Positions 26,329 through 34,290 of a stretch of 47,949 bases of DNA are shown one piece after another (the first letter of the stretch is position 1; each line of letters begins with the position of its first letter). The notes below the pieces were generated by a model. It had not been told where the DNA came from and ran no database searches. It saw only the letters and a program-made list of their open reading frames with translations. Source of the DNA: Deltaproteobacteria bacterium (GTDB lineage Bacteria > SZUA-79 > Acidulodesulfobacterales > Acidulodesulfobacteraceae); contig JAMCUF010000037.1 in the NCBI GenBank assembly GCA_023381755.1, positions 7,205 through 55,153 of the forward strand, written 5' to 3'. The translations under genes were made by a program, and so were the position numbers.

Positions 26329-26374
26329 ATACCGACTGGTTCGTATTTTATCACTAACAAATTATTTCTGTCAA
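26329..26374 (-). promoter_or_regulatory. promoter and candidate TetR operator of dsrE-tetR
   Basis: On the - strand TTGACA (26369-26374) is followed after 18 bases by TAAAAT (26345-26350). An imperfect palindrome ATACCGACTGGTTCGTAT (26329-26346; 12 of 18 positions symmetric) overlaps the -10 and the start site. Its ACCGAC-N2-GT core resembles operators of AcrR/YcdC-like TetR proteins. Repression by the downstream TetR is inferred from position. Confidence 0.6.
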
Positions 26375-26418
26375 GGTTAAAATTGCGTTCCTTGAATAAT
26401 TCAATAAAAATTAATCCC

Positions 26419-27063
26419 TTAATTTAAGGGTTTAATACCTTCATTTAAGCGAAACCTTAAAGGCCTTTTTGCCCATTCTTTTGCATAATCAACTCCTATG
26501 CGGGGGCTTTCCAGCACCATATTATCATCAATTTTTATGCCTCTATTTTCGATAAAAACTTCTAAATCCAAACCGTTCCCGTTTTTTACAGCGTCGTCCA
26601 GACAGACTAATGTTCCATTATGTCTCATCTCTATTCCTAAGGCTTTGGTTAAATTGCCGGGTCCGTTTGTCAGGTTATTTTCCGGTTTAATATTTAAAAT
26701 GCCCCTTCTTTTTCTCATAATATTAATTCCATAAACAGGGATTAGCCCGCGTATTAAGACTCCTTGCGGAATGCCACTTTTGTTAACTACAATGTTAAGC
26801 ATGTTATGAATTCCGTAGCATAAATATACGTAAGCTATCCCTCCCTTCTTATATAAAGATTCGTTTTTATTTGAACGGTGTCCGTTATAGGCATGGGACG
26901 CCATATCTTTTACTCCAAGATAAGCCTCTACTTCTGAGATAACCCCTCCCGTTAAAACTTCCCCCTTAATGTTCGTCAGCAACAACTTGCCTAAAAGTTC
27001 CCGTGCTACCACTAAAGCGTTATTTTCTGCAAAAAATGTTCTATGTAATATTCCTGATTGCAT
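26419..27063 (-). CDS. mpg: DNA-3-methyladenine glycosylase (AAG/MPG family)
   Basis: A 214-aa alkyladenine-type glycosylase that excises alkylated purines, starting base-excision repair. Signature blocks are present: LLGKLLL, VISEVEAYLGVKDMASHA with the catalytic Glu, HRSNKNESLYKKGGIAYVYLCYGIHNMLNIV with the base-intercalating Tyr region, GVLIRGLIP, NGPGNLTKALGI, and the C-terminal PRIGVDYAKEWAKRPLRFR. It is divergent from addB and, with the MagIII-like enzyme at 20.8 kb, gives the organism two unrelated alkylation-repair glycosylases. It is monocistronic. Confidence 0.95.
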   Translation of the reverse strand: MQSGILHRTFFAENNALVVARELLGKLLLTNIKGEVLTGGVISEVEAYLGVKDMASHAYNGHRSNKNESLYKKGGIAYVYLCYGIHNMLNIVVNKSGIPQGVLIRGLIPVYGINIMRKRRGILNIKPENNLTNGPGNLTKALGIEMRHNGTLVCLDDAVKNGNGLDLEVFIENRGIKIDDNMVLESPRIGVDYAKEWAKRPLRFRLNEGIKPLN

Positions 27064-27089
27064 TTATAAAGAAAGTGCGGTATAAGTAT

Positions 27090-27127
27090 TGATATTATTG
27101 TATATAATTGATATTATTATATATAAG
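27090..27127. repeat. tandem 19-base AT-rich duplication
   Basis: TGATATTATTGTATATAAT (27090-27108) is followed directly by TGATATTATTATATATAAG (27109-27127), with two differences. It lies in the 252-base divergent region between mpg and addB, which also contains two TTAGATATATA words (near 27243 and 27262). These are probably AT-rich promoter sequence; no operator is assigned. Confidence 0.5.
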
Positions 27128-27315
27128 TTATTTTATTAAAACGTGATTAAAGATATGAAATGCATTATATCATAAATTTTGATATCATTATTGTTACCGT
27201 GTAAAATAATGTTGTAAAAGTTTATCCATTAAAAAAAGGGGTTTAGATATATAACTAAAGTTAGATATATATATGAAAATATTAATAAGAATAAAAAATA
27301 AATTATCGAAAGTTT

Positions 27316-30300
27316 GTGAAAAAAATAAAGCTTTTCCCGTTTTACAATAATAACCTTTTGGAGACTGCCGATGAAGTCGCCGATTTTTTAATAAAAGCAT
27401 CCCCCTCCAATCATTATCATAATATTAATACCGTTAGCCTCTCCAAAGAGGCGGCTAATACAACGGTTATAGTTCCGACCAACAGGGTCAAGCGTCTTTT
27501 AAAATTTTTTATTATCTTATCGTTTAAAAATAAACTAAATGATAATAAAAATAATAAAACTGCCGCTGTTCCAAATATTAAAACAATAAATGAGGTTGTT
27601 GATGAATTTTGCGATTTTGCCGTAACCCGGCTTTTCAAGGAAAACTCCGGAGAAACCTTGGGAGGGAAGCAAATCATTAATTATGAAGATAAGAATATTA
27701 TAATTTATGATATATTAAAGGGGTTTCAAGAGCTGCCCCAGGAAAATCCCGGTGCGGTTTTTAGTTTATCCGATGGCATAACATCGCTGCTCAACGATTT
27801 TTACAGTTATAATGTGGATACGGAAAAACTTTATGACGAGCTGACGGGCAAAGGTCCGGGGGGCTCCCGTTTACCTTCTTTATCCGATTTAATTTATGGT
27901 TACGAAGGGATTGAAAAGCAGTTTAATCTTATTTTGAAAGCTGATAAAGCATATAAGGATAGACTAAAAGATTTGAATTTAATAGACAGCGGGCTTTTGA
28001 TGAGTAGCTTTGTTAATGCCGACGCTAATGATGATGATAGCAGCGGCAATAATACCGGCATTAATAGCGCTACAGTCAGCGGCAACGGGTCTGCATCAAA
28101 ATTTGTTTCAGACAAAAATAAATTTAAGCCGCTTTCAAACTCAGTTTTTAATAAACACTATAAAGATAAAAACATCTTTGTCGCCTTAATTAACGATCTC
28201 CCCCCGGTTCATATAAAATTTTTAAATAAATTAAAGGACAATGCAAATAACTTTACAATTATTTTGCCATATATTTATCCCGATTTTAAAAAGGATGTTC
28301 ACCCCGGATATTCTATTTATGTTGATTTTATAGCAAAAATGAGTGCAGGCATAGATGAAATTAAAATAAAAGAACATGATGCAAAGAATAGTCAATTTAA
28401 TGTCAAAATAGATATTGCAAATTCGCTTTTTACCGTTGCGAAAGCAAAGCAATATGTATATGCCGGAGACGGTGAAAGCGGCCATTCTGAAAGTAAAAGC
28501 CGCAAGGAAGAAAAAACCGCAGAGGGCAGGTATGGCAATAATGGCGGTGGTAGCAGTGATAGTAAGGGCGGTTTCCGAAAATGGGATAATGCGAGGGTTG
28601 TATCCGGGTTAACCGTTGAAGACGAAGTCAAAAATGTTTGCATATTGATAAAAAAAGATATTTTAAGCGGAATTAAGCCCCGGGAAATAATAGTAGTGCT
28701 GATGGAAAAATCCTATGCTGTGCCCGTTTATTCAGCCTTTTTAGAATTTGGGTTTGAAGCCAACCTTCTTGTTCCGCTTAACGCCTTTAACGACAAAGAT
28801 GTTTTATATTTTTACAAAGCCCTTGAAATGGCAAACAATAATTTCAATTATAAAAATATTATAAATTTTTTATATTTAAGGGATAATAACCGGGATATTA
28901 TCGATTATATTATTCACGTAAAAGACAAGCTAAATATTTCAGATGGCAAGGATAACCTTTCCAATCTCATAAATTATACGGAAAAATCCGGCTTATTAAA
29001 TAACGGTTTAGATTTAAAAAAAAGCATAATGGAAAAACTGAAAAATTTTAAGGAATATGTTTATATAGACGCCGATAAACCGCTAAGCTTCGAGGAATTT
29101 TCAGGGTACCTTAATAAATTGGCCGGCTTTTTGTTTCAACCGGGTCTTAAAAGCCAAACGCAAAGCCGGCGCGGCTCATTTATAAATCAAGTTATGGAAA
29201 CCATGGCTTATTACGATGTTTTACTTAATGACCGCTTTCTCCGCCGTACGGCGGCGGGGGGCGCCGCCTTGCAACATCCGAAAAACGGCGCCTACGGCCG
29301 GCGGGGCGCGTTATATGAATTAAAATTTAACTTTAAGGAATATTTTTTATTAATAACAAAATTCTTTGAAAATTATGAAATTCCGCTGAAAGCTCGCAAT
29401 GCCGGCATAACCGTTATGGGAAAACTCGAGGGGAGATATAGTTTCGCAAAATCCGCTTATATTATGGGGTTTTCGGAAGATTATTTTCCTGCCGAAAGAC
29501 CGAAGGATTATCTCTTGACCCCAAAAATTAAAGAAAGATTGGGCATGCCATCTTATGAAAAATTAGAGCTTTTTCAAAAATCCCATTTTTTAAGTTATAT
29601 GATGCTTTTTAATACGGTTACTTTCAGTTATCCCGAGAGCATACAGGGTAAAAAGCGGCTGAAGTCGCCGTATTTATTTTTTATCGAGGATAAATTAACA
29701 AATTGTGAAATAAATGGAGCAAAAGGACCGGATGGGTTAAATTTGGTTAGAAAAATAAACGACGATAGGGAAAGTGCGGAAGAATATGCGGAAGTTTTTA
29801 ACAAGATAACCCGGCTTGAAAATATTTATGCCGATAATTTGGATGAGGATACTGATATAAGCAAAGGCAAAAAAATAGATATTTTTAAACAGTTTCAAAT
29901 ACATTCCGTTTCTCCCAAGGCAATCTACGATTATGTGAAATGCGGCTATAAATTTTATCTTGACGATATTGCCAAAATAGAAAAAGCGGGTTGGGATTTT
30001 GATGAAAAATCGCCCTTGATATTCGGCGTCATAATACATGCCGCAATGAAAAAGTTTTTGGATTCGGAGATAAAACCTCTTATTGAAAGCGGTTCAAGTG
30101 ACTCCGTAAAATTTTTGAAGGTGCGGGAAATTAAAATGGCGCCCCTCTTTAATAAATTTAAGGAAATAATATTGAATGAACCGGGTTTTAATCTGTTATC
30201 CTACTCATATATAGAGCATACAAACAAAATTTTAGGGCTTATATTTCCAAAGTTTTTGAAAAATTTATTCGATAAAGTTAAAAAATACGGTTTTAATAAA

Positions 30301-30849
30301 TTAGATACGGAGTTAGAAAGGGTAAGAGAAATATCGTTTGAAGAAAATCATAATTTTAAAAGCGTCAAACTAAAAGGCAGAATAGACCTTATTTTGAGTC
30401 GTGCGGGCAGGCATATAAATCTAAGTAGCGCCAAAGAAAAAAATATTGCCTGGATTTACGATTTTAAAACAGGTTATCTTCAAAAATCCGGTTTTGCGAA
30501 ATCCCCCAAAAGTTTTATCGACAATTTAGGCAATAATATAAAGGATGATAATATCAAAAATGCCGGTGATTATTTGTCGTCTATTCAGCTTTATACTTAC
30601 GCGTACATGTTGGATGACGAATATAACGTTTTAGGCGGAAGTTACATACTGCTCAGTAATAGCCTGGAAGCCCAAAAAACAGGCTATATAAAAGATATTC
30701 AATATGCCGGCGCCGGCGTTACCGGCAACTCTGATTATGTTACGAAACTTTTAATAGAACAAATAATATCCGGTAAAAATAAATTATTGCCCAATTTAAG
30801 CAGCAAAGATAATTGCAGATATTGCGATTATGTAAATATTTGCTATTAA
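27316..30849 (+). CDS. AddB-like PD-(D/E)XK nuclease / helicase-like protein
   Basis: An 1177-aa subunit of an AddAB-type double-strand break resection complex. The C-terminus is a RecB-family nuclease: GxxIH with His908, GRID with Asp1024, DFKTG with Asp1049/Lys1051, and QLYTYAYML. Cysteines C876, C1167, C1170 and C1176 (CRYCDYVNIC) form the AddB-type [4Fe-4S] clamp. The N-terminal half has degenerate helicase features (VIVPTNRVKRLLKFF) but no P-loop. Low-complexity Ser/Gly/Asn inserts lie at about residues 235-260 and 385-420, and a GC-rich palindromic insert at about 642-665. The helicase partner follows 56 bases downstream. GTG start without a clear Shine-Dalgarno. Confidence 0.9.
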   Translation: MKKIKLFPFYNNNLLETADEVADFLIKASPSNHYHNINTVSLSKEAANTTVIVPTNRVKRLLKFFIILSFKNKLNDNKNNKTAAVPNIKTINEVVDEFCDFAVTRLFKENSGETLGGKQIINYEDKNIIIYDILKGFQELPQENPGAVFSLSDGITSLLNDFYSYNVDTEKLYDELTGKGPGGSRLPSLSDLIYGYEGIEKQFNLILKADKAYKDRLKDLNLIDSGLLMSSFVNADANDDDSSGNNTGINSATVSGNGSASKFVSDKNKFKPLSNSVFNKHYKDKNIFVALINDLPPVHIKFLNKLKDNANNFTIILPYIYPDFKKDVHPGYSIYVDFIAKMSAGIDEIKIKEHDAKNSQFNVKIDIANSLFTVAKAKQYVYAGDGESGHSESKSRKEEKTAEGRYGNNGGGSSDSKGGFRKWDNARVVSGLTVEDEVKNVCILIKKDILSGIKPREIIVVLMEKSYAVPVYSAFLEFGFEANLLVPLNAFNDKDVLYFYKALEMANNNFNYKNIINFLYLRDNNRDIIDYIIHVKDKLNISDGKDNLSNLINYTEKSGLLNNGLDLKKSIMEKLKNFKEYVYIDADKPLSFEEFSGYLNKLAGFLFQPGLKSQTQSRRGSFINQVMETMAYYDVLLNDRFLRRTAAGGAALQHPKNGAYGRRGALYELKFNFKEYFLLITKFFENYEIPLKARNAGITVMGKLEGRYSFAKSAYIMGFSEDYFPAERPKDYLLTPKIKERLGMPSYEKLELFQKSHFLSYMMLFNTVTFSYPESIQGKKRLKSPYLFFIEDKLTNCEINGAKGPDGLNLVRKINDDRESAEEYAEVFNKITRLENIYADNLDEDTDISKGKKIDIFKQFQIHSVSPKAIYDYVKCGYKFYLDDIAKIEKAGWDFDEKSPLIFGVIIHAAMKKFLDSEIKPLIESGSSDSVKFLKVREIKMAPLFNKFKEIILNEPGFNLLSYSYIEHTNKILGLIFPKFLKNLFDKVKKYGFNKLDTELERVREISFEENHNFKSVKLKGRIDLILSRAGRHINLSSAKEKNIAWIYDFKTGYLQKSGFAKSPKSFIDNLGNNIKDDNIKNAGDYLSSIQLYTYAYMLDDEYNVLGGSYILLSNSLEAQKTGYIKDIQYAGAGVTGNSDYVTKLLIEQIISGKNKLLPNLSSKDNCRYCDYVNICY
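29241..29292 (+). repeat. GC-rich palindromic insert within addB
   Basis: CCGCCGTACGGCGG (29241-29254) is a perfect 14-base palindrome. It is followed by GGCGCCG (29260-29266) pairing with CGGCGCC (29286-29292). The 52 bases are over 65 percent GC in a gene near 35 percent. They encode the in-frame RRTAAGGAALQHPKNGA. The AALQH core is shared with the insert in addA. Confidence 0.6.
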
Positions 30850-30905
30850 GCCGCTATAAAAAGTAAAAGTAATCAGTAATAATTGACAAAGCGGTAAAAT
30901 CAAAG

Positions 30906-33900
30906 ATGGACAATGCCCTAAAAAATAGACTGAACGCCTGCAGGATTGATAAATCTATCGCTTTAGTCGCACCGGCAGGCAGCGGAAAAACGACGGTATT
31001 AATTGCAAGAATCTTAACGCTTGCCGCATTCAAAGAGGATATAAATTCTATCGTGGCAATTACATATACGGATAACGCCGCCGCCGGCATCAAAGAAAGA
31101 ATAATCGAGGTTGCAAGACAGGTTTATGAAGATTATATTACATTGGAAGAGAACGGCAAAAAAGATGAATTTATATCCCTGAAGCTGATTTTTTATAATA
31201 GTTTTATAAAGTCTGAGGCCGGCAGGTCTGATGCAGGGATTAAAGACGAGCTTGATGATTTTATAAAAATTAATTTTAATTTTGTGAAACCAGATGAAGT
31301 CGGGCGTAATCCGGGGGGCCGCAGGACAGGCGAAGCTGGCCTCAATGCTGCTTTGCAGCATCGCGGCCCGTCAGACGGGAGCGGAAGCGGTAAGCTTTTG
31401 ACCCCCGTGGAGTTATACTTAACCGTGTTAAATAACCTTTCTAATATTAATATTTCCACTTTTCATGGTTTTTTTCACAAAATTATCAATCTTTTTCCGA
31501 TAGAAAGTGGATTGCTGCCCGGCTTTGGAATTATAGACGACAATGAGTCCGTATATATCAAAAAAAATTTAATAAATGAATTTTTTTTGACCCGTCTTTC
31601 AGGTTCTTTAGCATATACAAACTATACAAATGAAAATAAATACCATAGTCTCGAGCAAAGGCTTATAGATTTTTTCTATGTTTTTAACGATAGGAGCGTT
31701 AATTTTCAAAGAGGCGTGGATCTGGTTTTAAATTCCGTCCTGGAAAAATTCGATCTCGTCGTATATTCCATAAACCTGTTTATCGAAAATCTTAAACCCG
31801 GAATAGATTATTTTTATATTTTGAATTGCGATATAGGGCAGGTGTTAGATTTGGGAATAATCGAATATATATTTGCGCTGGAAGAAGATGATATCGCGCT
31901 TTTTAATAAAATTAAAGACAGTTTAGAAGATTTTGAAAATTTAATTTTAGAGTCTTTCGGTTTTTTATTTGAAAACGAAAATTCAAAAAAATTACTTGCC
32001 TTACTTGACAGGGCTTTATGCGAGTCCAAAAATGCGGCGGTAAAAGAGGGCTTAGAACTGCTAAGCCGAAACATTAAATTATTAGCCGCGGGCGGCGGCG
32101 GGGAAAATAAAGATATCAGATTTTTAATAAATTTATATAAAATTATCGGAAGCGGACTTGAAAAAATTAATTATTTTATAAATTTACATAAAACTCCTTT
32201 AATACTTAATAATAATGAAAAACATTTATTGAGTTTGCTTTATTCCGCATTCATGGATTTTTATAAAAAAGCAAATTTTTTAAATTACATAAGTTTTACG
32301 ATAGTAATATTTAAAATTATAAAGGAATATGAGGACAAAAAAAGGTCAAGAAATGTAGTAGATTTTTCCGGAATAGAATTTAAAACTTTAACGCTTTTAA
32401 ATTCGGCCAATTTTCAGTATATAGAAGAAAAACTGAACTACAGGCTTAATCACCTCGTAATAGATGAATTTCAGGACGCAAACAGAATAGAATTTGACAT
32501 TATTAAAAGAATGATGGATGAAAGATTATCGGGAATGGGTTTGAGCGGCGAAAAACCGGTAAAAGGAACGATATTTTTTGTCGGCGACCCCAATCAATCT
32601 ATTTACGGATTCAGAAGTTCGGATTATAAAATATTTAACGAAGCTATTTTATATTTTAAGTCCAAAATAAGTCCTGATTTTGGATTTGATGAGATTGTTT
32701 TAGAAGAAAATTTCAGGTCGACCAAAAAACTTATAGAATTTCAAAATTTAATCTTTTCGCATCCCTATTTTGAATGCTTGACCGGCGGCGCCGTAAATGT
32801 GTCACCTGGAAATAAAAATTCCGGCGGCATATGCAATCCGGATTTTTATCCCGTAATATTGAAGCTTTATAAAAACAGCAGAAACGAAAGTTTAGCGGGG
32901 CGGCCGGATAGCGATAGTTGCGGGGATAGCGAGGATTTATTGACAGCTTATGAAATCAGACGCCTGTTGGATTTTGGCAATAAAAACAATTTACCCCTTG
33001 CATCCCGTATAAAAATAGTTTCGAGGAAGCATCAGGGTAAAGATTGGGATAACCTTAAAAATGCCCTGGTTCAAAATAGCGTACCGTTTAAAATATACGG
33101 CGACAAGGGATTTTATGAAAAAAAAGAGATAGACTTGATAATATCTATTTTAAAATTTTTCTTTAACGGCAGGGACGAGCTGTCCATTTTTAAGGTTTTA
33201 AAAATTTTATCCAATACAAAATACAATGAAGCAATACCGCCTGAAACGGTAAACTTTGTAAAAACCGGATTTGAAAAACTTTTAAGGCTTACCGCCGCAA
33301 ATGAAAAAAATATTCAAATAAATAATCTATCCCCATATTCCATGTTAAAAAGAATTTATAGTATTTTTAATACTTACTCCTTGTATTCAAGCGATGCGCA
33401 GGCCCTTGCAAATCTGAAAAAATTATTGTTGATTGCGCAAAGTTATGACAGAACGACCGTTTACGAATTTTTAAGGGACTTAGAAGAGAGGATTAATCGG
33501 GGGTATAAAGAGCCGGAAGAGGAAGTCGATATTAAGGCGAAAGAACCGGGCAATGACGGTATGGATAACGGTAAAGTAAGTTTGATGACCATTCATGGGG
33601 CAAAAGGGCTTGAAAGCGACATCGTTTTTATATACGGCACATCTTTAAACCCTCCAGATAATAAAAAAAGCGGTCTCAGGTATAAATTTGATATAATTTT
33701 TAACGGAAACAGGCCCGAATTTATTTTGCTTAATGATAAATTAACAGATAATCCGCTGTCTTTAAAATCAGGATGGGGAAATAACCGGAAAATATCGGAT
33801 ATATTGGATAAAAAGAGGGAAAAAGAGATAACCAAGGAAGAAAACGAGTTTAAGCGGCTTATATATGTTGCTTTGACAAGGCCGAGGTTTTTGTGTTATA

Positions 33901-34163
33901 TAACAGACGAAGTTAAAGATAGTAATAAAAATAACAAAAATGGCGGAAATAGCGGGAGTATCGGGGCAGACGGAGCCGGTTCTGCGGCCGCGCCGGGCCC
34001 TGTTTCTTGGGCGGATATTCTTTGCGGGCAAAAAGACTTAACCCTGTTTGAGAACGCAAGAAAAATAAGAGAATTAGTCTTAACGTTAAAACCGGGAAAC
34101 GCCGATCAAACGGAGGACAGATTTGAAAAAATCGTTTCGTTTATTAAAAATAATTTCAAATGA
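30906..34163 (+). CDS. AddA-like UvrD/REP superfamily 1 helicase (no nuclease domain)
   Basis: A 1085-aa ATP-dependent 3'-5' DNA helicase, presumed partner of the AddB-like protein. SF1A motifs are intact: Walker A APAGSGKTT (22-30), motif Ia AITYTDNAAAGIKER, STFHGFF, Walker B VIDEFQDAN (Asp520), motif III GDPNQSIYGFR, motif IV ENFRST, motif V MTIHGAKGLE and motif VI YVALTRPR. It stops about 80 residues after motif VI, without the C-terminal RecB-like nuclease of classical AddA, so the complex would have a single nuclease site, in AddB. GC-rich palindromic (about 136-155) and Gly/Ser/Ala-rich (about 1005-1035) inserts are present. Confidence 0.93.
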   Translation: MDNALKNRLNACRIDKSIALVAPAGSGKTTVLIARILTLAAFKEDINSIVAITYTDNAAAGIKERIIEVARQVYEDYITLEENGKKDEFISLKLIFYNSFIKSEAGRSDAGIKDELDDFIKINFNFVKPDEVGRNPGGRRTGEAGLNAALQHRGPSDGSGSGKLLTPVELYLTVLNNLSNINISTFHGFFHKIINLFPIESGLLPGFGIIDDNESVYIKKNLINEFFLTRLSGSLAYTNYTNENKYHSLEQRLIDFFYVFNDRSVNFQRGVDLVLNSVLEKFDLVVYSINLFIENLKPGIDYFYILNCDIGQVLDLGIIEYIFALEEDDIALFNKIKDSLEDFENLILESFGFLFENENSKKLLALLDRALCESKNAAVKEGLELLSRNIKLLAAGGGGENKDIRFLINLYKIIGSGLEKINYFINLHKTPLILNNNEKHLLSLLYSAFMDFYKKANFLNYISFTIVIFKIIKEYEDKKRSRNVVDFSGIEFKTLTLLNSANFQYIEEKLNYRLNHLVIDEFQDANRIEFDIIKRMMDERLSGMGLSGEKPVKGTIFFVGDPNQSIYGFRSSDYKIFNEAILYFKSKISPDFGFDEIVLEENFRSTKKLIEFQNLIFSHPYFECLTGGAVNVSPGNKNSGGICNPDFYPVILKLYKNSRNESLAGRPDSDSCGDSEDLLTAYEIRRLLDFGNKNNLPLASRIKIVSRKHQGKDWDNLKNALVQNSVPFKIYGDKGFYEKKEIDLIISILKFFFNGRDELSIFKVLKILSNTKYNEAIPPETVNFVKTGFEKLLRLTAANEKNIQINNLSPYSMLKRIYSIFNTYSLYSSDAQALANLKKLLLIAQSYDRTTVYEFLRDLEERINRGYKEPEEEVDIKAKEPGNDGMDNGKVSLMTIHGAKGLESDIVFIYGTSLNPPDNKKSGLRYKFDIIFNGNRPEFILLNDKLTDNPLSLKSGWGNNRKISDILDKKREKEITKEENEFKRLIYVALTRPRFLCYITDEVKDSNKNNKNGGNSGSIGADGAGSAAAPGPVSWADILCGQKDLTLFENARKIRELVLTLKPGNADQTEDRFEKIVSFIKNNFK
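31316..31369 (+). repeat. cloverleaf-like GC-rich palindromic insert within addA
   Basis: An outer stem GGGCCGC (31316-31322) / GCGGCCC (31363-31369) encloses AGGC...GCCT and a perfect hairpin ATGCTGC-TTT-GCAGCAT (31345-31361). In frame it encodes GGRRTGEAGLNAALQHRGP. The AALQH stretch and its DNA (GCTGCTTTGCAGCATC) match the addB insert (GCCGCCTTGCAACATC) at 13 of 16 bases, suggesting a shared repeat family. Confidence 0.6.
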
Positions 34164-34290
34164 TTTTTAACGCTTTACCCCCGTAATATTTGACATTTTT
34201 TTAAAAGCAGACGATAATTATCGGAAAATGATTTTGACTTAATTATTGCGGTAAATAAAGCAGCAAATAGAAATTAATGAAAAGGGGATT

